Both the position numbers and the translations under genes were made by a program. The notes beneath the pieces are model-generated. The model made no database searches. It was not told the origin of the DNA and saw nothing but the letters and a program-made list of their open reading frames with translations. From the NCBI GenBank assembly GCA_023525715.1, contig JAKNSD010000064.1:767001-831000 (forward strand): a stretch of 64,000 nt of DNA. Direction: 5' to 3'. Position 1 is the stretch's first letter. Each line of letters begins with the position of its first letter. Shown here one piece after another: positions 34,521 through 44,300 of this stretch. The stretch comes from Cichorium intybus (Eukaryota > Streptophyta > Magnoliopsida > Asterales > Asteraceae).

Positions 34521-34739
34521 AAGGTGGGGGAACTACACAATAGACAAACAATGAGAATGCTCGAGTTAGGAACTTTAGGTCTATAAGTATGTAACGGTTC
34601 ATATAAGAGTCAAGGGATAGAAGAGAGGGAGAATGATGAAGATTTGCTGTTCTAACATCATTTGAAGATATTTTTTTTTATTAAAAATCCAGTTTTAAAG
34701 GTCTAACCTGTCTGATATTTTTCTTAAACCGTCCGGTTT

Positions 34740-34915
34740 TTTTTCTAAAATTTTTCAGCCGGTTTTTTGTAGTAGTTGAACCGGTGAATCCACCGGTTTC
34801 CGGTTGAATGGCTGGTCCGGTTTTTTACTAAAATTTTTAGCTGGTTTTTTGTAGTAGTTGAACCGGTGAACCCACCGGTTTTCAATTGAATCGGCTGGTT
34901 CGGTCTGGTTTTAAG
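34740..34915. repeat. About 85-bp tandem repeat rich in ACCGGT
   Basis: AAAATTTTTCAGCCGGTTTT and TTTGTAGTAGTTGAACCGGT occur twice, offset by about 85 bp, each followed by GAA(T/C)CCACCGGTTT. Its composition resembles interiors of plant hAT non-autonomous elements, but no ends or duplications were found. Confidence 0.65.
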
Positions 34916-35248
34916 AAAAATGATGATGAATTAACATAATTATGAAAATAGCAATAGTTTCGAAAACCATATGCCATCCAAAACGAGTTATTATTTGATT
35001 AAAATTTATATCTTATAATTTATGGGCTTCTAATACCACAACCTAAATCAAACATGCAAACAAATATTAATTCCTTTTTAACTAAATTAAATGTCTTAGT
35101 AGTTACCTTGTTAATTGAGAAATATAAGTGGATGCAATTGCCAATTGCGTATTCGGTGTTGTGGACAAACAGTGGAACAAAGAAAAGGTGGAACACTTCA
35201 TATTCAAGAATTAAAATTTTTCTTAACAGTGAATAAAATAAAGACATA

Positions 35249-35251
<3 letters not shown>

Positions 35252-35298
<47 letters not shown>
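35252..35298. repeat. (TA)n microsatellite
   Basis: A TA array of about 47 bp. Confidence 0.95.
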
Positions 35299-35301
<3 letters not shown>

Positions 35302-36529
35302 TCGTGCTAAGCACGCCAACTAAAAGGAATTTGAGGAACTTAGAGTATTTGAATGATATTTGCTTCGAACAAAAATCACTTGTGATTGGGGCCGGCCCAA
35401 GCCTAGGGCAAGCTGGGCCACTGCCCAGGGCAACATTATCAATGGGGCATCAAATTTTAGGGAGCTGTAATGGGTTCAATGTAAATTGGGCCAAACATTT
35501 CGATCCAGAAAAATGTCTAGTACCATCGTACCATAGAAGTGCCGAGTACATGGCTTAATTTTGAAGGCGGCAAAGTTCAAATAAATGAAACAGTTCTCCA
35601 GTAAAATTAGCATGAAAATTATTGCAACTGAAGAAGACGAGGCGTTTCGGCATATCAGAGGATCTCGATCCTTTAAAAAACAACGAAAGAAGACAAGTGA
35701 TGAGGCCAAATAACAACCGAGTTCTAGAATCTTGATTTCTCTTAGGATAAGTATCTGATGTATCCTAAACTTCTTACTTCTACCTTGAAATCGTTTTTGT
35801 GCCCTAGTAATTACAATACTATGCTTGTTTTTTTTTGTAATTTCAATTTCGATGTTTCGTTTATCATCTAGAGTTACTTTTGGGGCATTGGAGTTCGAAA
35901 ATTGATGTGTTTTCTCCATAAACTTTGGTTTTATTGATTAATTAAATTGCTTGGTGTTTGTGTGGTCGAAGGCTTGATTCATGGTACATTTACATATCAA
36001 TAACATTATATTCTAAATTTAATGTATTGTATTTGGTTACTTTGTGATTTCTATAAAGAAATGATCAATATGTTCAAAGAAAACGGGAAGCAACAAGAAC
36101 TTGCTGAAAATTCTAACGGAAAGTCGGAAAGCCTCCTGTGAATACACAAAGTGTAGGAGAATTTTGTCTTCACAGAGGTACATTACATTTTGATTCATGA
36201 ATTCCATTATTATTGATTCAATGTCATAATGATTCATCTTATTGATGGTAGATATAAATGAGCTAAACCTATTAAACACATCATTTCCAAATGGAATAAA
36301 CGATTGTATGTACTCTGAAGTAACCATTTGCCCTGATGAAGGATACTACTTGTAAGTCCATGTTTTGAAGTTCTTAGTTCATGAAAAGTTGATTTGTCTA
36401 AGTCAAGTAGTTTATTGATTCCTTGGGATTGTTGGAAGAGATTACTATGCTTTATTTTGCTTTATAATTGTTAATGTTAATTTAAAAGGGTTGATGATAA
36501 AAGTTGGTTTTGGTTCTTTTTAAATGGTG
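35299..36529. other. Intergenic DNA
   Basis: A GC-richer patch at 35390-35440 (GGGGCCGGCCCAAGCC) looks like the end of a DNA element, but I found no partner end. Otherwise no gene or repeat that I can support. Confidence 0.35.
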
Positions 36530-37515
36530 TTAGCATACTATGCTTTTGAACATAAAGTCTAATTGCTTCAAGATCTTTTGTATATCAAATACAAGTACCA
36601 TCAACGAACTCGCTTTTCCTTTTCTTTTTGCGGCATCTCGTCCCATCGGCCGGCGGAATTTGGGAAATTCGAGGGGGTCGTCGTCGAGGTCATCATTTAA
36701 ATCGAGGTTGATACGAGCATCAGAGGAGGTAGTGTGGTGGTTTGACTCGAAAGTTTTCGAATGTTTTCTTGCCGGGGCCAGAAGGTCGTGTTCGGCGTCT
36801 GATTCATGCCATTTTTTGCTTTTTTCAACGATACACCAAAACTCAACGTATCGAAAAGCCTTTCCATTATTGTCCTCCTTGTAAATTTTGAGCGCTTCCT
36901 CAAAAACATGTTGCTCTGTTTGACCGCTTTTCCGATGCGTTCGTAGATTGTGGAACAATCCGTTAAACTTCATTGTCGCACGGTTTATATCGTGGTATTT
37001 TGTTGTCAACGAGTGTTTGGAACGGTAAAGCTCGCGGCCTAATTCTTGGTGAAACCGGTCCCGTACCCGCATCCAAAAGTACTCCGCCGCTCGGGGGTTT
37101 CCGGCGGCCGCATCCTCGGAAACGTCAATCCACGAATGGGCTAACGCGATTTCCTCTTCGGTTGTCCATTGTTGTCTTTGCGCTTTCCTCTCCTTTGAGT
37201 CGCGGGTTGGGGTTCCGGTTGCGTTTCCAGCACTAATTCCAATGAACCTTGTGTTGCGGGAACGAAATCGGGTAATGAGTTTTGGAATTGTTGGGTTGGT
37301 GTGTCGGGAAAGGGTTGACAATTATGGTATAAATTTTTGCGGTTGCATTTGCGGTAACCCGTCATTTGATATTTGAAAACGTTGGGTGAGAAAATTAGAT
37401 GGTCCATTTGTGGACGGTAAACGTTCGGGGTGTAGAATTGCTCGAAACCGAGAACGTTTTGTCGGTTTCGATTCGTTGGTGTCGTTTGATTGTTTGGAGA
37501 ATCTTGAGAAGACAT
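36530..37515 (-). pseudogene. PIF/Harbinger MYB-like accessory protein, frameshifted
   Basis: The true ATG is at 37515 on the minus strand (MSSQDSPNNQTTPTNRNRQN). The first frame runs to a stop at 37141. The second frame carries the MYB/trihelix-like domain (QQWTTEEEIALAHSWIDVSE, FWMRVRDRFHQEL, SLTTKYHDINRATMKFNGLF) followed by an acidic tail and stops at 36530. The two frames must be joined by a single-base shift between about 37165 and 37200, in an A/G-rich stretch. In PIF elements this protein binds the element ends and helps the nuclease reach DNA in the nucleus. There is no nuclease ORF next to it. A second, more decayed member lies at 54705-55079. Confidence 0.7.
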
Positions 37516-38286
37516 GATTTTTGTAATTTTATATAAAAGATGGATGTAAGAGATGTGTAATTTTATGTGTGTAAATATGTGTGTATATAGTTGGTATTTG
37601 TTTTTTCTTTTGACCGTTACATACAAAGAGACGTTGGGGGGAGGGGGGGGGGGGTTGTTTTTAAATCTTAGCAAAGTCCAGGGGTGGGTGGGGGGTGGGG
37701 AAGGAAAAAATTGTTGTGGTTCGTCGCACGATGTTAGGACCCCGGTCACCAACCATCACCGCGGTCACAACCCCAAGTGGGGCTGTGTTACCACGCGTGG
37801 TTGGGTTGCCACGTCGGACACCGCACTTCCTCCCTTTACCCGATCCGGTTGGTCTAATGGAAGCAAGACTAACATAAATGGAACAACAACTAAATTTAAC
37901 CCTAAAACATCAGAGTATTAATATATATTTTTTGGAATTAAAAATGTTTTTTTTAATGGATAGAAGTCCAGTAAAATATCGGATTTCGAATTTGATGGTG
38001 ATCCGGTCGTCGGTCGATATCCGACCGGTTAATATCCGAACCGTTTATCATACGATCGAGTTTTTTATCGGATAAAAAAAGAATCCTGGTTTCATATGTG
38101 CACCTCAAAATCAAACTCCAAAATCTAGACCGAATATATGGGCCTAAAGTGGATAATTTAGCGGTCTAAAAAAATACCCGGTCCAGGTTAATGTGTACAC
38201 CATGGCGTATTTTATCACAGACCATTACCACCAACAAAAAAATGTTTTAATTAGAAAAGCATCGAGCTAGGGCTTTTCAGTGACCC
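37516..38286. other. PIF element flank and BIM2 upstream region
   Basis: 37620-37860 is GC-rich with a G run (37636-37654) and belongs to the 5' side of the PIF element; its end is not clear. 37930-38280 is AT-rich with CCGGTCGTCGGTCGATATCC-like words and probably includes the BIM2 promoter. No TATA box is convincing. Confidence 0.35.
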
Positions 38287-38426
38287 GTACAGTTGTACCG
38301 TATCCCATTTCCCCGGTCCCCTCGGAATTTAAACCACCAAACTCCTCCGCCGTACCGACTTTTATCGCCGCCGACCTCGCTGCGACGCCGGCTGCAGCTC
38401 CGTCTCTCTCGTCTCTCAATCAGTAG

Positions 38427-38534
38427 GTTTCGTTCCGTGTCTACACCCTTGCTTTTTGCGTTCCGTGTGAGTTTGTTAGTTTGTTTGCCTTAATTGCGCC
38501 ATTTATGTGATGGTTGAATTTTGTGTATCTTCAG
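38427..38534 (+). other. Probable intron in the BIM2 5' UTR
   Basis: Donor TAG|GTTTCG and acceptor TGTATCTTCAG frame a T-rich 108-bp segment between a C-rich leader (38290-38426) and the short exon that holds the start codon. Confidence 0.45.
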
Positions 38535-38549
38535 AAGGAATTGGAGCTG

Positions 38550-41051
38550 ATGGTAAGGACTGTGAAGAATCATCAGCATCAACGAGAAGAAGAAGAGGAT
38601 GACGAGGATTTCATTTCGAGAACAACTGATGGTTCCTCGCAGAAAGGTTTTTTCATCTACATATACATATTTTACATATCTAGTTGTTTGCGAAATTGCA
38701 TGCGTAATTGAAATTGAAGTTTTTAATTGAATGCAGATGGAAGGGGGAACGATCAGAAGGCGAGCTCTCATCGTTCTAAGCATTCCGAGACAGAGCAGCG
38801 ACGAAGGAGCAAGATCAACGAGAGGCATGCATGCTTGATTTTTCTTATCTTATCTTCAATTATTATGTTATTCTGTTACATACACTTGCTTTCTTAAACC
38901 GTAGGATTAAAAGAACCCTGGTTCTTGTGTGCTTACACTCTGTATTCTAATTTCTACAAAGAAAGGGAGGGAAACTGCAAAAATTGTCTCCCTGGACAGA
39001 TATGAATTGTGAAAAGCGTTCATATATAAACGAAATATTCCAATTCATTGTGATGATATTATTCTACAACAAATTTATATAGTCTCTGTCACTGATGAAC
39101 CTAACAATCTTGAAAATTTATGCAGATTTCAGATTTTGAGAGACCTAATTCCTCAAAATGATCAGAAAAGAGACAGAGCTTCTTTCTTATTGGAGGTTTT
39201 AATCCTTGCTGTTGTATACAATTACAACCTCTCTTGTACTTTTTTGAGCTTAATCTTTCTGGTGAATTTAGGTCATACAATATATCCAATTTTTACAAGA
39301 AAAACTACAAGTCTATGAAGGAACATACCATGGATGGAGTCCAGAGCCTACAAAATTGATGCCATGGGTATACTTTTATAATTTATCATCAAAATATCAC
39401 CATCTTGTTTCTCACTATCATTTAAATCTACAAATTTCTTTTTGAACAGAGAGGAAATTGTGGCACGGATAACTTTCCAGATCATTCTCATCCCACAAAA
39501 AACGGTTCCATTGAAGAGGGTAATATCGTCTTTCCTCCATCATTGCTGTCAAGCACACAGAGCATGGTGGAACCGGACTTGAGTGGCTCTGCTTTTACAA
39601 CAACAGATCATGGTGCTGCCCGAGCACCTGCCCTTGATGTTCCATTACAGCAAAGTACATTTGAGCCTGCCCCTGCCCCTGCCCGAACTCTTCAGGGATC
39701 TTTTTCTAATGTCGAACTTTTGGCTTCACAATTAAGACCACAACTTTGGAATGAAGGTGCTATTCAAAGTTGCAATCCAAATGAGCTTGAAGACTTGAAG
39801 ATACAAAGGGAAGAAGATGGTAACCTCTCAGATGCCTATTCCAAGGGGTGAGTATTTGCTTTAATTATCTAGGTGTAGTGTTTGGTATGGCGGAATTGGA
39901 GAATGAATGGAATCCTTCATTCCATTGGAATGAAAAAGAGCTGCTTGTTTTGCCTGATGGACTGGAATGGAATTGACCATTCTTGAAGGAATCCAATTCC
40001 TTCCATTTTGTTAACTTCCGTTCCTTGGGCATGGAGTGGCTTTTTCTTTTCTTTTTTTCTTTTTTTTTTCTCTTTATTCCACCATTAAATGGAATGAAAG
40101 ATTGTAAAATATAACCCATTTAAATTTATAAAATCTATAATGACACAAATATTTTTTTAAGAATTTTGATGCTTTTAAATGAGTTTTAATTTTATTTTTC
40201 GAAAAGGAAGTAGAAAATTCTTTTATTATAATATTATATTGGGTCTTAATGAGCTTTTATTGTGTTTATTTTTATAGTTTTGTAAAAAATAAATTGTATA
40301 AATATATTAAAACCGGCTGAATACAAGAAATAGCAACGAACTTGTATTTATTTGCTTACAATAGCATCCGACTTTTATTTCTTTCTATTACAACATTATA
40401 CTTTCATTTTTTTTTCTTATTAGTGCATTGTACTTTGAACAATATACCAATTATAACATTGCACTTCCATTTCTCTTAAAATATATGTTCAGCATATTTA
40501 AAAAATAGTTAAAAGTAGAATTATTTATCATAACCCATGAAATCTTAAAATAACAAACACTTAGTTATTTTTCTAAAATGTAAAAAAATAACAACTTAAT
40601 TGACTTTAAAAAAAAATACCAATTAGTATTATTAAAGATTGTATAAATGAAAGAATTCATGATTATAACATAAGTTACATAACAAATACTTCCGTGTTTT
40701 TTTATTCTTTAAATATTTATATGTAATAACCGAGTTGACTCGGTGTCCTACAGGCTGTTAAATAATTTAACCCAAGCACTCGGTCAATGTGGAGTTGACT
40801 TATCACAAGCCACCATTTCTGTCCAATTTGATATCAAAAAAGGAAAAACCAGTGGATTAACTTCAACTTCAACATCATTTGGAATCAAGGTCTGTATTTA
40901 TAAAATAATCAAAGTACATTTTCTTTTTCTGTTTTTTTTTTTCTTAAATTCAAGTGCATTTCAGGAGCATGATTTTCTCTCTCCTGGTAATCAACCAATG
41001 GACGGCTATGATCAACCGCCCAAGAGGCCTAGAACTGAACAAAACCAGTAA
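38550..41051 (+). CDS. BIM2: bHLH transcription factor, BIM2-like
   Basis: Coding exons: 38550-38646, 38737-38824, 39126-39195, 39272-39367, 39450-39847, 40754-40889 and 40965-41051. They sum to 972 nt (323 codons plus stop), and every junction keeps frame. The N-terminus is acidic. The bHLH is at about residues 43-103: basic region SKHSETEQRRRSKINER with His48, Glu52 and Arg56 for E-box contact, then helix-loop-helix QILRDLIPQNDQKRDRASFL and a leucine-rich second helix. The conserved BIM block LLNNLTQALGQCGVDLSQAT is near residue 252, and a basic PPKRPR lies near the end. BIM proteins act in the nucleus with BES1 in brassinosteroid responses. Length matches Arabidopsis BIM2/BIM3 rather than the longer BIM1. 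The second coding intron (38825-39125) has a GC donor. A Copia element sits 172 bp after the stop in opposite orientation. Confidence 0.9.
39848..40753 (+). other. Large BIM2 intron with a possible MITE
   Basis: A 906-bp intron (GTGAGT...CTACAG). Its first part (39880-40080) has GGAATGGAAT and ATTCCATTCC words in both orientations, like the patch at 24080-24190; the rest is AT-rich. Confidence 0.6.
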
Positions 41052-41227
41052 TTACTTCTTTTCTTCTTTTCTTCTTTTCTGTTTCTGTTAGTTATTATTT
41101 ATAAGTTCTTTTTTTTTTTTTTTTTAATTTAAATATGGAAACATGTTTCGTTGTACATGTTTTATCTTTTTTTTTCACGTAGAAAATCTTTTCAGGGAGT
41201 TATGTATTTATCTGTAGTATTCGGCTT

Positions 41228-41363
41228 TATCAATCTAGGGTTTAATTGTATGTGTGTATTGTATTCACGTGTAATAATAACAGGAGTACAAGAGATATAT
41301 ATAAGTTCTAATGTTACACATTTAACCCTCTAACTATATAACATATATAATAATAGTCTAATA
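41228..41363 (-). repeat. Copia 3' LTR, 136 bp
   Basis: Identical to 46140-46275. On the minus strand it begins TATTAGACTATTATT and ends CCCTAGATTGATA, so the termini are TA...TA rather than TG...CA. Confidence 0.93.
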
Positions 41364-41374
41364 TTCCCCCTCAA
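41364..41374 (-). promoter_or_regulatory. Copia polypurine tract
   Basis: On the minus strand TTGAGGGGGAA directly precedes the 3' LTR and overlaps the end of the coding region's short trailer. Confidence 0.8.
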
Positions 41375-41375
41375 G

Positions 41376-44300
41376 CTAAGGCCGATTTCCGACTCTTAGC
41401 TTGGACTTCAAGAATAGGAATCTCTCAACAGCTAGAGGCTTTGTAAACACATCGGCTATTTGATCTTGTGTTGAGATAAACTGAACTGACAATCTCCCTT
41501 GAGCAACTTTCTCTCTGACAAAGTGGAAATCAACTTCTACATGCTTCGTTCGTGCATGGAAGACAGGGTTTGCAGACAGGTATGTAGCACCCAGATTATC
41601 ACACCATAAGTTAGGGGCAGCATGTATCGGAACCTGCAATTCACGTAGTAAAGTTTCTAACCATGTCAGTTCAGCCACTGTATCGGCTAGGGCTTTGTAC
41701 TCAGACTCAGTGGAGGACCTCGAGACAGTCTTTTGTTTCTTTGCACACCAGGAGACTAGATTAGAGCCGAGATATATTGCAAATCCCCCCGTGGATCGAC
41801 GATCATCAGGGCAACCAGCCCAATCAGCATCCGAAAAAGCACTCAACGAATTAAACGTGACATCACTGTAGGCATGTAAGACAGCATCCGATTGATGAGT
41901 AATATGTAAACCATGATCGCATGTGCCATGTAGATAGCGTAGGATACGTTTCACTGCTGTCCAGTGGTTCTCAGTGGGAGAATGCATAAACTGACATACC
42001 TTGTTAACGGCATAGGTAATGTCAGGTCTCGAGAGGGTAACATACTGTAATGCACCTACAAGTTGACGATATTGGACCGGATCATGGAAAGGAGGACTGT
42101 CACCGAGAGCAAGGTTGGCTGTGGTTGTGATAGGGGACGGTACAGGTTTGGATTTAGATAACTTGGCACGTTCCAAGAGATCCATAATGTACTTTCTTTG
42201 TGACAAAAGTAAATCACAGCCGTGTCGTTGAACCTCAATACCCAAGAAATAGGTTAGGGAACCCATGTCCTGAACAGCAAAGGACTTGCTCAAACTACGA
42301 ACTACATGATCAATAGCACTGGAATTGTTCCCTGTTAAGATGATGTCGTCAACATAAACCAACATGTAAAGAAGTGTACCATTAACGCAATAGATAAACA
42401 GCGAGGGATCGGTTCTCGATCCACGAAACCCCAAGGATAGTAGTGCGGATGACAGTCGCTGAAACCAAGCCCTCGGTGCCTGTTTGAGTCCATATAAGGA
42501 CTTGTGAAGGAGGCAAACATGAGCCGGTTTTTGTGAATCAACAAAACCAGGTGGTTGTTTTAAGTATACGGTCTCTTTCAAGTCGCCGTGTAAAAAGGCA
42601 TTTTGAATGTCTAATTGTCGGAGAGGCCATTGCTTTGTGACTGCAAGAGACAGGACAACACGGATTGTGGTAGTTTTAACTACCGGGCTAAACGTTTCAG
42701 TGTAATCAATACCGGGTTGCTGATTAAAACCCTTCGCTACAAGGCGAGCTTTGTACCGTGTGATAGCTCCTGTTTGATCACGTTTAACCTTGTAAACCCA
42801 TTTACAATCAACAACATTCGACTGAGAGGGAGGAGGGACCAAGGTCCAAGTACCGTTTCTCAATAAAGCCGAATACTCATCTGCCATGGCTTGACGCCAG
42901 TGAGGATCCTTGTTGGCAGCGGAAAAGGATGTAGGTTCATGAACATGAGAAGTGGGGGTTGTGTGAAACGATTCGTGGAAGAAATGTTTGGTTTGTTTTG
43001 GTTGTTGTCGTAAGTGGGCAGGACGGGTACGGGCAGTAGTGGATGTCGGTGCTGTGGGTGCCGGTGTTTGGGGTGGGTTGGACACGGGAGCAACAGGAGT
43101 GGAAGCGGACTGTTGGAAGGACTCAAAAGCGGACGAAGGAGGCTGTTGGGAGTCAGTAGAAGAGGGACGGTGACGGTGGTATGTTTGTAAAGGAGGATCA
43201 ACGTGGAGTTGGTCGGCTGAGGAAGAAGATGTGGGAAATTGTGGGATGGGATGGTCGTTGGGAGGTGAGGAGGGTATGTGGTGGGGGACGGGATATGAGG
43301 AGATATATGGCTCAGTGGAAACAGGAGTTAGGATGGGATTAGAGTTGAAAGGGAAGTTGTGTTCATTGAAGCGCACATGGCGAGCTATGTAAATCCGATC
43401 AGAAGATGGATCAAGGCAACGATACCCATGATGAGAGGTACTGTAACCCAAAAAGACGCAAGGAGTGGACCGGAAATCCAATTTGTGAGCATTATAGGGA
43501 CGAAGATGGGGATAACATTGACATCCGAAAACACGCAGAAAGGATAAGTCTGGTTTGCGTTTAAGAAGATGCTCAAATGGGGAGGTACCCGTTGTTGTGC
43601 GGGAAGGCATTCGGTTGATGAGGTAGACAGCAGTTTCAAAAGCAAAGTCCCAAAAACGTTTAGGAACATTGGATTGGGCCAACAAAGTAAGCCCAGTTTC
43701 AACAACGTGACGATGACGTCTCTCAACGATGCCGTTTTGTTCACTTGTATGAGGAGAAGACAGACGGTGAACAATGCCAAGGGAGGAGAAAAAGGTGGAG
43801 AGATTTCTGAACTCACCCCCCCAGTCAGTTTGGATGGTTTTTAATTTGGTGTTGAATTGACGTTCAGCGGTTGTGAGAAATTGTTTAAATGTGGCGTAAA
43901 CATCAGACTTTCGTTTTAATGGAAAGAGCCACATAAACCGTGTAAAGTGATCAACGCATAGTAAGAAATAATTGTGACCCTCATAAGAAGTAGTAGGAGC
44001 AGGGCCCCACACATCACAAAATAACAAATCCAAAACACTAGAACTTTTATAATTTGAAGGAAGTAAATGAAGTTTTGAGGATTTTCCAATGAAACAAGAA
44101 TTACACGGAGAACTCAAACTATTATTTGAAACAGGTAAATGAAAGTTGGATAGCATAAACTTGAAAAGTTGAGGATGAGGATGTCCTAATCGTTGGTGCC
44201 AAATGGTGGAGGAAGCTCGAGTGGAGGAGAAAGCAACTTTGGACAACGAATGGAAAGCAGGAAGACGAAGAGTGTAAAGTCCACCGTCACTTGGACCCGT

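Noticed and set aside
35390..35440. End of a DNA transposon (GGGGCCGGCCC)
   Set aside because: No second end or target duplication was found, so it is mentioned only as composition.
40743..41051. A separate 102-codon gene
   Set aside because: It is the last two BIM2 exons read through a 75-nt in-frame intron.
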